From contig CALVKR010000001.1 of assembly GCA_944332995.1 (NCBI GenBank), forward strand, positions 62,001 to 126,000: DNA of 64,000 bases, given 5' to 3'. Shown piece after piece: positions 27,026 through 35,931 of this stretch. Numbering within the stretch: the first letter of the stretch is position 1; each line of letters begins with the position of its first letter. The translations under genes and the position numbers were made by a program. This DNA is from an uncultured Clostridia bacterium (GTDB lineage Bacteria; Bacillota; Clostridia; Christensenellales; CAG-917). The notes under the pieces were generated by a model. The model did no database searches. It saw only the letters and a program-made list of their open reading frames with translations, and was not told where the DNA came from.

Positions 27026-27766
27026 TTATAACTTTTCAAACACAAACAAGTATTCGTGAGCGAGTAAAAGAAAATTAAATTTTATGCTATTTGTTTTCCA
27101 ATAGCCCGTTGCTTTGCAGTTGTGTTGTTCCTTAATTATAATTTCTTTCGTCTTGAAGCCTGCCATTTCAAAAATACGCATTGTTTCAAAAGCAAGTGGC
27201 TGAACCATACCTTTTTTACGTGTATCACCCATAAGAATAGCACAGAATTTATCCTTTTTCAGCACACGATAAAATTCGTCAGCCACTTTTCCCATTTCAA
27301 ACAAAAAATCTTTTGTCTTTAAAAGCGAAAGATCGCCGTCAATATTTTCGCTATAATGAATAATATCTGCATAAGGCGGATGAGCGCAGATAAGGTCAAC
27401 GGAATTGTTATCAAGCGGCAATTTTCTTACGTCTGCAACGTCAATTTGAGTGGTAGCAGTGGTATCAAACTCAAATTCGCATTTATTGCGGCTTAACTCT
27501 ACCGCACGGGGATTTATATCAAAACCGATAAAGTTCCTATTAGTAAGTTTAGCCTCGACAGCGGTTGTCCCGCCACCTACAAAAGGATCTAAAACGGTAT
27601 CGCCTTCTTGCGAATAGCGTAAAATTACATTTCGAGGAATGTACGGCGACCAATTACCACGATATTTCGCGTCATGTGTTGCCCATTTACCGCGATCGGG
27701 AAACGACCATACTGTATTCGTTTCCAGTTCAAAATTTTCGGGTTGTAGAGGAATTTTTTTCGCCAT
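27026..27766 (-). CDS. DpnA-like beta-class DNA methyltransferase
   Basis: A 246-residue DNA amino-methyltransferase. Motif IV (AHPPY) comes after motif I (VLDPFVGGGTT) with the target-recognition region between or after, as in N4-cytosine/N6-adenine enzymes. The catalytic tetrapeptide reads HPPY rather than DPPY. In the DpnII system of Streptococcus pneumoniae the second methyltransferase, DpnA, is of this kind and can act on single-stranded GATC DNA; the same role is inferred here. The ATG at 27764-27766 follows the REase stop directly; a TTG at 27775 is less likely. Confidence 0.8.
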   Translation of the reverse strand: MAKKIPLQPENFELETNTVWSFPDRGKWATHDAKYRGNWSPYIPRNVILRYSQEGDTVLDPFVGGGTTAVEAKLTNRNFIGFDINPRAVELSRNKCEFEFDTTATTQIDVADVRKLPLDNNSVDLICAHPPYADIIHYSENIDGDLSLLKTKDFLFEMGKVADEFYRVLKKDKFCAILMGDTRKKGMVQPLAFETMRIFEMAGFKTKEIIIKEQHNCKATGYWKTNSIKFNFLLLAHEYLFVFEKL

Positions 27767-27767
27767 A

Positions 27768-28631
27768 TCAATCAAACAACCTTTCGATCATGCCGTTTTC
27801 CAAATCGGCGATACAGTACATATTATCTAAAACGTCAAAAGTTTCTTCTAAATTGTGGCGAGCAGATTTCCAACCGTCAGCTCCATCCGTAAACCACACG
27901 AAAGCAAAGCCGTCAATTTCTTTAGCCTCTAAAGCAATTGTTTTGTAACTGCGCGCGGTTTCGTTAAGTTTTGAACCTCCGCCTGTATAAAAATTTGTTT
28001 CTATTGCATATATTGTTTTGCCTTTCTTAACAACAAAATCAAAACGTTTTTCGGCTTTACCTTGATTAGAAATGCCTGATAAATCAATATCCCATTTCCT
28101 TTCGATCGCAGACAGCTTCATTTCCTTAAAATATGTCTCGCCTTTAATAAGACCTGCTTTAATAAGATAATCTTCTACAAGATTTTCCATTAAATGACCG
28201 CCACGATTTTTGCGACCATTGCTGTCCAAACCTACCTCTACGCCTGTAACATAATCTACCAGATTGCTTATAACGTGCGTTGAAATTAAATCAAACAAGC
28301 CTGTTTTATGCATGAACATTATGTATTCGTTTGTAGTGTAATTGGGCTTGTAAAAATTAAAAAGATATTCTCCATCTCCGTCAATAGCATAAATTTCGCG
28401 GCCGCGAACGGCAAGCAAAATGGGAATACACTTCAACACTTGTGGATAATCATTTATCAGTTTATTAAAATCGTGTTCTATATTTTTCGATCCGATAAGC
28501 GAGTTGAGTATATTCAATTCAACTTTTATATTTTCGATATTGCCATAAACTTTTTCAAAATCAACATAATAACCGTAATCGCAAATGCTTGATTTGAAAG
28601 TTTTAAGCCATTCATTAAAATTTCTTTTCAT
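27768..28631 (-). CDS. DpnII-type restriction endonuclease (GATC)
   Basis: A 287-residue Type II endonuclease of the DpnII/MboI family. The catalytic core is visible near residues 195-225: KRFDFVVKKGKTIYAIETNF followed by YTGGGSKLNETARSYK, the PD-(D/E)XK-like D...E-T-N pattern of this family. The start was set at MKRNF (28629-28631) with AAGGAG upstream. It lies between the two methyltransferases, 14 bases after the first. Specificity for GATC is inferred from the family and from the DpnM-like partner. Confidence 0.88.
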   Translation of the reverse strand: MKRNFNEWLKTFKSSICDYGYYVDFEKVYGNIENIKVELNILNSLIGSKNIEHDFNKLINDYPQVLKCIPILLAVRGREIYAIDGDGEYLFNFYKPNYTTNEYIMFMHKTGLFDLISTHVISNLVDYVTGVEVGLDSNGRKNRGGHLMENLVEDYLIKAGLIKGETYFKEMKLSAIERKWDIDLSGISNQGKAEKRFDFVVKKGKTIYAIETNFYTGGGSKLNETARSYKTIALEAKEIDGFAFVWFTDGADGWKSARHNLEETFDVLDNMYCIADLENGMIERLFD

Positions 28632-28644
28632 AGAATTCTTCTCC

Positions 28645-29712
28645 TTAATTGCAAATAAGCAATTCATTTATTTTCCCGCGACTGTCGGCTTTACTGTTAA
28701 TCATACGGGTTGCTGATACACGCTTAATTTGATATGCCTTATAGAGTTCATCGAAAAATGCATCGTCTGGATTGACGTTTTTCGGATCGGAATTGCTTAA
28801 AACTATTTTTGCGCCGCTTGCATTGATTTCGTCTATAAATCTTGCAAGCCTAATTTGATCATCATCGTCAAACACGTCGGAATTATAGGAAGTAAACGCT
28901 GATGTTTCAGAAATAGGACGATACGGGGGATCAAGATACACAAACGTATTTTGATCAATAAACGATTTTGACAATGAATAATCGCCACATACGATAGTAA
29001 CGTTTTGCAATGCTTCATGTATATTACGCAAATTTTCATCGTCGCAAATAGTCGGGTTTTTATACGCACCCATAGGAACGTTAAATTGTCCTTTCCTGTT
29101 TACGCGATAAAGTCCGTTAAAACAAGTTTTATTTAAGAAAATAAACTGTGCCGCTTTTTCCGTTGCCGTTTCTTCGGTTAATGTCGTTGAATTAAATCTT
29201 TCACGAACGGTATAGTAGAAATATTTTCTGCCGTTTTCATCCATAGGTAAAAACAGCATTTGCATTTCGCTAAGTTTTGCAATCAAATTATCCACATCAT
29301 TTTTTACGGCTTGATATGCATTTATAAGTTCAGCATTTATATCACTGATATACAATTCTTCGAAATCGTATTTTGAAAGTAAGCTGAAAAACAGTGCACC
29401 ACCGCCAACCATAGGTTCGGCATATTTTGTCAAAACTTTTTCGCCATCTGTAGGGAGCATTTTTTCGATTTGTTCGATAAGTTGACTTTTTCCTCCTACC
29501 CATTTTACAAAAGGTTTAAGAATAATCGTTTTTGATTTTTCGTAACGAACAGTTCTTTTATCAATAGGTTTCTCGGCATTTGACGGAATAATCCACATAT
29601 TGCCGACCATCATTGCCCCATAGATACGTTTCTCTGAACAGAGAATAGCCACACGCCTTTGTGAGATATTCCATTTTTCTGCAGCTTCTTTAGCTGAAAT
29701 ATAGCTTAGCAT
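28645..29712 (-). CDS. DpnM-like D12-class adenine methyltransferase with N-terminal HTH domain
   Basis: A 355-residue protein. Residues about 65-355 are a D12-class N6-adenine methyltransferase: VKWVGGKSQ, the SAM-binding AEPMVGGGALFF and the catalytic YLDPPY are all present, as in Dam and DpnM, which modify GATC. The first 60 residues form an extra helix-turn-helix (YISAKEAAEKWNISQRRVAI) of the MerR/excisionase-like type, not part of classical DpnM. This domain could bind the operon promoter and autoregulate the cassette. First gene of the three-gene operon. Confidence 0.88.
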   Translation of the reverse strand: MLSYISAKEAAEKWNISQRRVAILCSEKRIYGAMMVGNMWIIPSNAEKPIDKRTVRYEKSKTIILKPFVKWVGGKSQLIEQIEKMLPTDGEKVLTKYAEPMVGGGALFFSLLSKYDFEELYISDINAELINAYQAVKNDVDNLIAKLSEMQMLFLPMDENGRKYFYYTVRERFNSTTLTEETATEKAAQFIFLNKTCFNGLYRVNRKGQFNVPMGAYKNPTICDDENLRNIHEALQNVTIVCGDYSLSKSFIDQNTFVYLDPPYRPISETSAFTSYNSDVFDDDDQIRLARFIDEINASGAKIVLSNSDPKNVNPDDAFFDELYKAYQIKRVSATRMINSKADSRGKINELLICN

Positions 29713-29741
29713 ATCCTTGCTCCTTGAAATTTTCTGTTTCT

Positions 29742-29770
29742 ATTATATTCTAAAACGCGAACAATAGCAA
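29742..29770 (-). promoter_or_regulatory. Promoter of the DpnII-type cassette
   Basis: On the minus strand TTGCTA (complement at 29765-29770) and TATAAT (complement at 29742-29747) are 17 bases apart, 30 bases upstream of the methyltransferase start, which has AAGGAG before it. Confidence 0.7.
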
Positions 29771-29827
29771 GCGATTTCTTGTCGGTAAATTAAAACTGCC
29801 AATGTGTTTTTTGCGTTTTGGCATTTT

Positions 29828-29989
29828 GGCGGGTGCTTGAATAAACGAGCGGCTCGGCTACGCCTCGCCGTTCAAGCAACCGCCATAACAACAACGGAAC
29901 AAGGCGGAACTCAAAGCGCACGGAAACGGGCGGTCGCCGCTGAACCGCTTGGCGATCCGCCCTTATTCTCCGTGCAGCTATTTTGAGTT
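29828..29989. repeat. Two large GC-rich palindromic elements between tRNA-Ala and the DpnII cassette
   Basis: Element 1 (29828-29884) pairs GGCGG-TGCTTGAA with TTCAAGCA-CCGCC around a GC-rich core. Element 2 (29908-29989) stacks four paired blocks: AACTCAAA/TTTGAGTT, GCACGGA/TCCGTGC, GGGCGG/CCGCCC and TCGCC/GGCGA. The composition is far more GC-rich than both flanks. They could be a structured RNA or a mobile palindromic repeat marking the cassette boundary. Confidence 0.6.
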
Positions 29990-30103
29990 TTAACGCATTA
30001 TTGTTTTCTGTCGGTATTTGTATATCGTCGGTTTTTCTTTGAATAACGCCAAAATACTGTCGGAAAAGTATCTGATAAGAGTAGGTCTGCAACAAAAAAA
30101 GAA

Positions 30104-30145
30104 AAACCTAAAACTGTTCTCTCAAAAGGAGTTCGTTTTAGGTTT
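30104..30145 (-). terminator. tRNA-Ala terminator
   Basis: On the minus strand AAACCTAAAAC pairs with GTTTTAGGTTT, followed by TTTCTTTTTTT, immediately downstream of the tRNA. Confidence 0.8.
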
Positions 30146-30149
30146 GGAC

Positions 30150-30225
30150 TGGTGGAGATAACGAGATTCGAACTCGTGACCTTTGCGATGCGAACGCAAC
30201 GCTCTACCATCTGAGCTATATCCCC
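30150..30225 (-). tRNA. tRNA-Ala (anticodon CGC)
   Basis: A 76-base cloverleaf on the minus strand beginning GGGGATATAGCTC. The anticodon stem TTGCG/CGCAA encloses the loop TTCGCAT (anticodon CGC, codon GCG). The T-arm is ACGAG-TTCGAAT-CTCGT and the 3' CCA is encoded. A TATAAT (complement at 30249-30254) and a small hairpin AGTCGC/GCGACT lie just upstream. Confidence 0.95.
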
Positions 30226-30351
30226 GTATAACAGTCGCCTTAGCGACTATTATAATATATGTTTTTTTTGATTTTAGCAAGCGTTTAAAGCCACAATTTT
30301 AAATTTTAGAGCAACTTGCCAAGCCATAATACATCGCCTTGATAATGCATA

Positions 30352-32046
30352 TCAGTCGGCACTGTTATCTTTTGTTTTGCGTTTGTTTTTCGTCAAAATG
30401 AAAGTCAAAACAACTGCGACAGCAGCCACCGTCATGATTGAACCGACAGTTATTGCCGTTATTTTTATTTCGTCGCTTACCGCATTGACGTTTTGCGGAC
30501 GTCCGCTACCGTTGACGTCGGATAGGACGAGTTCCGCATCCGTTTTGGCAACGTAGTTTGGGACAACCTCGTCTATATATGCAAGTCCGGTAAGATAAGC
30601 CGGGCAATAGCCGTTTATGCTGTCAACCGAATCGTTGAGGAGCGGACCGTGCTTTACGCCGTATACGAGAAGGCAGTTTGAAGAGTCGAGCGGTTGTCCG
30701 CAAGAAGCGCTGTAAGCCGGGACGGTGCCGTCGCCGAGACCTCTGAAGATACCCGTTTCATAATCTCTTATAAAAACTTTGCCGTTGCCCTGCCCGCCTG
30801 TAACGCCGATATAGTTTGAGAAAATCGAACCGGATGCGTCAATTTCCGTTTTGTCTTGATCGGTATAGTCTTCGGATACCGTATCCTCGCCGACAAGGTG
30901 TGACCTGTTGACGGTAAACTTGCCTACGCCGATGACGTATTGAGTGGGAACGAGCTGCGAAACGTGCACTTTTTGCTCGGAGTTTGAGTCCTCAACCCAC
31001 ACTCCGTTTTTGCTGTCGTAACTTGCATTGACGAAAAACGCATCTTGATATGCTTCAAGATTTTTGATGAAATCTTTCACTTCGCCGTCCGAGCCTTTGA
31101 CCCACGATTGCGTCAGAAGGCTATCCATAAACTGCGAATACGTGGCAGGCTGACCGTTTATAAAGATGGGCGAATCGCCCTCGCCGTAAAGCTCGAAAAA
31201 TTCTTTTGTAGGCAAAAGCTCGTAAACGGACGGGATAAGCCTTGCGACTTCCGCAAGATTGAAATCCATACCCATACCCTTAAACAAATCCTTTACGAAA
31301 GCAAGCGCCTCCTCGCTGAAAAGGTTTGTAACGGCGTCCATGGAGCCGAGGAGCGGTGCGCCGAAAGGCATGAACAGTTCAACCCTGCTTCTGTTTGCTG
31401 CGTCTTTGAGATAATTTGAAACGACGATGCCGCCCATTGAATGGGTATAAAACTGAACCTTGCTCCAGCCGCATTTATCGATAAATTCTTCGAGATGACG
31501 AGCAGATTCGACGTTGGATTGTCTCCAATCGTATTGCCAGACCACTACGTCGTATTGCTCGCGGTATTTTGCGTATAAATCTTTATAAAGATAGCCCATA
31601 CCGCCGAAAGCGTCGGTAGGATTTTCGCTCGACATATTGGCAACTCGGACGGTGGTATTGGGAACGCCGTTGTCGTCGCAGCCCATATACTTGATGAGCA
31701 AATCCTGAAGCAATCTCTGTTTTTCCTTGTCGTAGTCGGAGTTATTGTAAGTATTGCCCTCGTACTTGGCGTCGAGTGCGGATAAATTGTCGTCAAATTC
31801 GCCAACTAAATTTAAAAATCCTTTGGGCGACCAGATAGCCTCGTCCGTTTCGGCATTGAACAGAGCGCTTGCCATAAGCCCGGGAATCAATATCATTGCC
31901 TTATCTTTTGTCGGCGTAAAATTTTCCTCATACACGGCACCCTTTGCGGAAGAATCCGCACTGCCGTCGCATGCCGAAAAAATAAAAACGGAACATGACA
32001 AAATAAATACTAAAATTAAAACGGTAAATGCTTTTGTGAACTTCAT
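30352..32046 (-). CDS. LCAT-like alpha/beta-hydrolase lipoprotein
   Basis: A 564-residue exported protein. A signal sequence ends in a lipobox (FSAC, Cys26). The alpha/beta-hydrolase core resembles lecithin:cholesterol acyltransferase and related phospholipases: oxyanion-region PGLMAS (55-60), YDWR (172-175) and nucleophile elbow HSMGG (Ser203). A later GDGTVP and KHGPLL supply plausible acid and histidine residues. A membrane helix near the C-terminus (about 527-550) with a KNKRK tail gives a second anchor. It probably acts on lipids or acyl chains at the cell surface; substrate unknown. Monocistronic. Confidence 0.75.
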   Translation of the reverse strand: MKFTKAFTVLILVFILSCSVFIFSACDGSADSSAKGAVYEENFTPTKDKAMILIPGLMASALFNAETDEAIWSPKGFLNLVGEFDDNLSALDAKYEGNTYNNSDYDKEKQRLLQDLLIKYMGCDDNGVPNTTVRVANMSSENPTDAFGGMGYLYKDLYAKYREQYDVVVWQYDWRQSNVESARHLEEFIDKCGWSKVQFYTHSMGGIVVSNYLKDAANRSRVELFMPFGAPLLGSMDAVTNLFSEEALAFVKDLFKGMGMDFNLAEVARLIPSVYELLPTKEFFELYGEGDSPIFINGQPATYSQFMDSLLTQSWVKGSDGEVKDFIKNLEAYQDAFFVNASYDSKNGVWVEDSNSEQKVHVSQLVPTQYVIGVGKFTVNRSHLVGEDTVSEDYTDQDKTEIDASGSIFSNYIGVTGGQGNGKVFIRDYETGIFRGLGDGTVPAYSASCGQPLDSSNCLLVYGVKHGPLLNDSVDSINGYCPAYLTGLAYIDEVVPNYVAKTDAELVLSDVNGSGRPQNVNAVSDEIKITAITVGSIMTVAAVAVVLTFILTKNKRKTKDNSAD

Positions 32047-32070
32047 AAATCCCCCTTATCACAAATAAAC

Positions 32071-32099
32071 AAAAAAGCCGACACTGTGCCGACTTTTTG
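32071..32099 (-). terminator. rpsU terminator
   Basis: An inverted repeat AAAGTCGGCAC/GTGTCGGCTTT (with wobble pairs) followed on the minus strand by TTTTTT, 8 bases after the rpsU stop codon. Confidence 0.8.
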
Positions 32100-32106
32100 A
32101 CAGCGA

Positions 32107-32286
32107 TTACGCTTTATACATTCTCTTTCTTGCGGCTTCCGCTTTCTTCTTGCGTTTAACGCTCGGTTTTTCGTAAGCCTCTCTTTTTTTCAAATCGGCG
32201 ATGATACCGTCACGTCCCACCTTTCTCTTGAAACGGCGGAGTGCGCTGTCTAAACTTTCGTTTTCTCCAACTTTGACCGTTGACAT
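32107..32286 (-). CDS. rpsU: 30S ribosomal protein S21
   Basis: A 59-residue, very basic protein. The translation [20 protein letters not shown], then [22 protein letters not shown] and a lysine/arginine tail, is a standard S21. It lies downstream of hinT by about 220 bases, the usual position at the end of the hrcA-dnaK-prmA-rsmE-mtaB cluster in Bacillota, and it is not in the dnaG-rpoD operon. An AGGTG ribosome-binding site precedes the ATG at 32284-32286. Confidence 0.95.
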   Translation of the reverse strand: MSTVKVGENESLDSALRRFKRKVGRDGIIADLKKREAYEKPSVKRKKKAEAARKRMYKA

Positions 32287-32509
32287 GCTGTATTCACCTC
32301 CCGAATTGAAATTTTAGCCTTTTGCTACCAAATAATTATACTCTGTTTAAAAATTTTGTCAACCGATATTGCACGTCATATAAATTAAAATAAACTGCGC
32401 CGATTTTTCCTAAACCGCCCTATACCTTTCTTTACTTTGCAACAATTTCAGGTTAAAGCGTTTGGACAAAAACTCATGATGCGCAAAAAGCAAACATATA
32501 CGGACACAG

Positions 32510-32851
32510 TTAAGCCATTTTCTCGGACAGCTTCTCGCCGCCCAAAATGTGGATATGTAAATGTTCTACGCTTTGGCATGCGTCGGCGCCTTTGTTGGAT
32601 ACAAGCCTGAAGCCTCCCTGAAGTCCGAGCTCGTCCACCATACCCGACAGCTTTTTAAGACAGCGTGCAAGAGTTACCGCCTGCTCGTCCGTCATTTCGA
32701 CGATATTGGCAAAGTGCTCTTTGAGTATAAGTAAATAGTGAATCTTTGCCTGAGGTGCGATATCCTTAAATATCAGCATTTCGTCGTCTTCGTAAACCTT
32801 TGCAGAGGGAATTTCACCTTTGATTATTTTGCAAAAAAGACAGTTTTCCAT
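32510..32851 (-). CDS. hinT: HIT-family nucleotide hydrolase (HinT type)
   Basis: A 113-residue histidine-triad protein. N-terminal CLFCKIIKGEIP holds a zinc-binding-type CxxC, and the catalytic triad reads HLHIHILGG near the C-terminus. HinT proteins hydrolyse nucleoside phosphoramidates such as aminoacyl-AMP. It follows mtaB by 3 bases. Complete in length. Confidence 0.93.
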   Translation of the reverse strand: MENCLFCKIIKGEIPSAKVYEDDEMLIFKDIAPQAKIHYLLILKEHFANIVEMTDEQAVTLARCLKKLSGMVDELGLQGGFRLVSNKGADACQSVEHLHIHILGGEKLSEKMA

Positions 32852-32854
32852 ATA

Positions 32855-34111
32855 TTACTCCTTTACCGTCACGCCGTCTGAAAATAGTTTATCCGGCGTT
32901 ACCGTTTTGATTTCGTTGTGTCTTGCTCCTTTAGAGTAAACGGTGATATAGTTTTTGGAATGTCCGCTCATATACCCGTTTGACTCGCTCTCGAACAGCA
33001 CCTCGAGCGGTCTGCCCAAAAATGAGGAATTGTATTTATCTTTAAGTTTGCGCTTGAGGGCGCTTGCTTCAGATTGTCTTTTTGCCAACACCTTTGAGTC
33101 GAGCGGTTTTAACTTATACGCCTCAGTCCCCTTTCTCGGCGAAAAAGTGAAGACGTGCATATCGGCAAACGCAACTTTATCTGCAAACTCAAGGCTGTCG
33201 GCAAAATCTTTATCCGTTTCCGTGGGATATCCGACGATAAGGTCGGTAGTTATAGCCGCTTCGGGAAAATAGCTTCTTATCTTTTCAACGGCGGAAAAAT
33301 ATTCGCTTGAGGTGTAGTGTCTGTTCATTTCCCTTAAAACTTTATCCGAGCCGCTTTGAAGGGATAAATGAAAATGATCGCAAAAACCGCCCAGATTTTT
33401 TGCGGCATATAAAAGTCGGTCGTCAACGACGTTTACCTCGAGCGAACCTAACCTGACTCTTATGTCATACGGCTTTAAGGCGTCAAGCAATAAGGCAAGG
33501 TCGAGATTTATATCAGAGCCGTAAGCGGAAAGATTTATGCCGGTCAGCACTATCTCCTTTGCCGACTTTGCCACTTGCGACACTTCGTTTAATATATTTT
33601 CAAGGCTTCTGCTTCTCGGTTTTCCTCTCAGATACGGCACTAGGCAATAGTTGCAAAAATTGTCGCACCCGTCCTGAACCTTGATAAAATGCCTTGTCTT
33701 GAAAGTGGAGGCAACTCCCGTTTCCTCGAAAACTTTTGCCGTCGGAAAACTGTATTGACATTCATTCGCATTGCTTTTTAACGGCAGGGAGTCAAAGTCG
33801 CACACGGCGATTTTGTTTGCCGTCCCTAAAATGCAATCGGCGCCTTTATCCGCAAACTGTTTGGGATTATTTTGCGAAGCGCAACCGACAACAAAAATTT
33901 TTGCGTCGGGATTGAGAGATTTTGCCCTCTGCATAATCTGCCTCGATTTGCGCTCTGCTTCGGCGGTGACGGCGCAGGTATTTATAACGTATACGTCCGC
34001 CCTTTCCATTTTATCCGTGACGGCATATCCCTTTTTTAAAAATCCGGCGATTATTGAATCGGAATCGTATTGATTTACCTTACAGCCTAAAGTGTATACG
34101 ACGACTTTCAT
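32855..34111 (-). CDS. mtaB: tRNA t6A37 methylthiotransferase MtaB
   Basis: A 418-residue radical-SAM enzyme that adds a methylthio group to t6A at position 37 of tRNA. The N-terminal UPF0004 domain begins VVYTLGCKVNQYDS with its cluster cysteines, the radical-SAM motif is CDNFCNYCLVPYLRG (CxxxCxxC), and a C-terminal TRAM domain ends the protein. The KVNQYDS form marks it as MtaB rather than MiaB. It overlaps rsmE by 4 bases. Confidence 0.93.
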   Translation of the reverse strand: MKVVVYTLGCKVNQYDSDSIIAGFLKKGYAVTDKMERADVYVINTCAVTAEAERKSRQIMQRAKSLNPDAKIFVVGCASQNNPKQFADKGADCILGTANKIAVCDFDSLPLKSNANECQYSFPTAKVFEETGVASTFKTRHFIKVQDGCDNFCNYCLVPYLRGKPRSRSLENILNEVSQVAKSAKEIVLTGINLSAYGSDINLDLALLLDALKPYDIRVRLGSLEVNVVDDRLLYAAKNLGGFCDHFHLSLQSGSDKVLREMNRHYTSSEYFSAVEKIRSYFPEAAITTDLIVGYPTETDKDFADSLEFADKVAFADMHVFTFSPRKGTEAYKLKPLDSKVLAKRQSEASALKRKLKDKYNSSFLGRPLEVLFESESNGYMSGHSKNYITVYSKGARHNEIKTVTPDKLFSDGVTVKE

Positions 34112-34842
34112 ATGCGAAACGCTCCGAGTTTATATAGAATGAGAGCCGTTGAAACGACGGAAGCGGTATCTGCCCTTAGTATTCTCTTGCCGAGCGAAAG
34201 CACGCAAAATCCTGCGTTTGACGCTTTTTCCGCTTCATCGGGCGTGAAACCGCCTTCGCTACCCACCACTACGGCGGTATCGCCGCTCACGGGCGAAAAG
34301 CCGTCTATCGAGTTTTCCGCTTCGTCCTCGTAAAAAAAGCATTTGTTTTTATATCCTGCCGAAAGTGTTAAAACGTCGTCGAAAGTAACGGCGTCCGTCA
34401 CTTCGGTTATGAGCGACGAGCCGCACTGCTTTGCCGATTCAAAGGAAATTTTGTTTGCCCTGTCTATGTTGAATTTTTTTTCTACCGTGTTTCTCGATAT
34501 ATACGGAACGATTTTTTTAACGCCGAGCTCAACGCATTTTTGAATGACGTAGTCTGTTTTACCTCCTTTCAACAGTCCTGCAAAAAGCGTAACGTCGTAT
34601 AGCGTATCGTCCGTCTTTTTTGATAAATCTATTTTTGCAACGGCGTATTTGTCCGAAACGGTTACGAGGGTGCAATAGTGTTCATAGCCGTCGTTAAAGC
34701 ACACGATGATTTTAAACCCGGCCTTTAACCTGAGAACCTTTTTTAAATGCAAAAACTCGTCGCCGTTTATGGTGACTAAATCGTTTTGCCTGTTTGACGG
34801 TTCGATAAAAAAACGTCTGATTTCCACTTTATATTTCCTCAA
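34108..34842 (-). CDS. rsmE: 16S rRNA (uracil-1498-N3)-methyltransferase RsmE
   Basis: A 244-residue SPOUT-class methyltransferase. An N-terminal PUA-like part (about 8-75) is followed by the trefoil-knot domain with KCVELGVKKIVP, ERANKISFESAKQC-type and VVGSEGGFTPDEAE motifs and a final LGKRILRADTA. It methylates U1498 of 16S rRNA. It is separated from prmA by a hairpin but overlaps mtaB by 4 bases. Confidence 0.93.
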   Translation of the reverse strand: MRKYKVEIRRFFIEPSNRQNDLVTINGDEFLHLKKVLRLKAGFKIIVCFNDGYEHYCTLVTVSDKYAVAKIDLSKKTDDTLYDVTLFAGLLKGGKTDYVIQKCVELGVKKIVPYISRNTVEKKFNIDRANKISFESAKQCGSSLITEVTDAVTFDDVLTLSAGYKNKCFFYEDEAENSIDGFSPVSGDTAVVVGSEGGFTPDEAEKASNAGFCVLSLGKRILRADTASVVSTALILYKLGAFRI

Positions 34843-34892
34843 TAAATAATTTTAACCGGTCGGCAGTATGCCTACCTGTGGCAATGCAAAAA

Positions 34893-34947
34893 ATAAAAGC
34901 GATTACCCATTCATTATAACGCATGACGTTTAGTTAGGCAATCGCTT
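34893..34947 (-). terminator. Long-loop hairpin between prmA and rsmE
   Basis: AAAAGCGATT pairs with AATCGCTTTT across a loop of about 33 bases, followed on the minus strand by TATTTTTTG. It can end or attenuate transcription of the hrcA-prmA operon before rsmE. Confidence 0.55.
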
Positions 34948-34999
34948 TTACGTTTTAGTCCCTTAATTTTAAAGGAGTATTTATGCAAATTTTATCAAA

Positions 35000-35893
35000 T
35001 CATATTTTTTGAAATTTAAACGCTCTCCAGTCTTTCAGGCTCATTTTATCGACGAGTTTTAAGCCCAGGCCGAGATATCTTGTTAAAACCTCGTCTTCTC
35101 TCGAGTCGATAATGCCCGATACGATAAGGTATCCGCCGTCGGAAATATGGTCGCAGATTCCGTCTGAAAGTTTTGATAATATGTCGGCTGTCAGGTTTGC
35201 AAACACGACGTCGCCTATCACCTGTTTGTCGGAAAGCAAATCTCTTTCTTCCACAGTTACGTCAACTCCGTTGAGTTTTGCGTGACGGGCGGAACTTTCG
35301 ACGCACATGGGGTCTATATCGCACAGATATGCGCTTTTTGCTCCGCAGATTTTTGCCGCTATGCCGAGTATACCGCTTCCGCAGCCTACGTCCACGACAG
35401 CCTTTCCGCCAACGTCGCCCATCATATCCAGACACATTTTAGTCGTTTCGTGTTCCCCCGTTCCGAAAGCGTGCCCGGGTTCGATAAGCAATATCCTTTC
35501 GCCCTCGGCTTTAGCGTATTCTATCCACGACGGAACGACGGTAACGCTTTTTGTGTGAACGGGTTTGAAATATTTTTTCCATTCCGTAGTCCAGTCGACG
35601 TCGTCGATTTCCTTTACCTCTATATCAGCGGAAAGGTTGAGGCTTTTTAACGCAGTGTCAAGTCTTTTTAAAAACTCCGATTCGTCACCCTCGAGAACGG
35701 TTTTGACGAATACGTCGTCGCCTGCGTTTATAACCTCGTCGTCGACGTAATCCCAATTTTTAGAGCTTGAGAGAACGTCGACAACGTCCTGTTTGTCAAC
35801 GACTTCCACGCCGTCCGCCCCTGCCATAAACATAGCGGAGCTTATAAGCTCAAAATTGTCGTGATTTGTTTTTATGCTTATCTCTTTTTTCAT
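35000..35893 (-). CDS. prmA: Ribosomal protein L11 methyltransferase PrmA
   Basis: A 297-residue SAM-dependent enzyme that trimethylates ribosomal protein L11. Motif I is VDVGCGSGILGIAA; GTGEHETT and the active-site NLTADIL are present, and the N-terminal substrate-binding part is complete. It follows dnaJ by 38 bases, the common Bacillota order. Confidence 0.94.
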   Translation of the reverse strand: MKKEISIKTNHDNFELISSAMFMAGADGVEVVDKQDVVDVLSSSKNWDYVDDEVINAGDDVFVKTVLEGDESEFLKRLDTALKSLNLSADIEVKEIDDVDWTTEWKKYFKPVHTKSVTVVPSWIEYAKAEGERILLIEPGHAFGTGEHETTKMCLDMMGDVGGKAVVDVGCGSGILGIAAKICGAKSAYLCDIDPMCVESSARHAKLNGVDVTVEERDLLSDKQVIGDVVFANLTADILSKLSDGICDHISDGGYLIVSGIIDSREDEVLTRYLGLGLKLVDKMSLKDWRAFKFQKI

Positions 35894-35931
35894 ATCTTTC
35901 CGAAATGGGCAGAACTCAATTGCCCGCCTGA

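Noticed and set aside
29908-29989. Integron attC site
   Set aside because: The palindrome is large, but the RYYYAAC/GTTRRRY core pair is not present and no integron integrase is nearby.
34983-35012. Nine-codon plus-strand frame with AAAGGAG upstream
   Set aside because: It is antisense to the end of prmA with no promoter; the ribosome-binding-site-like word is probably chance.
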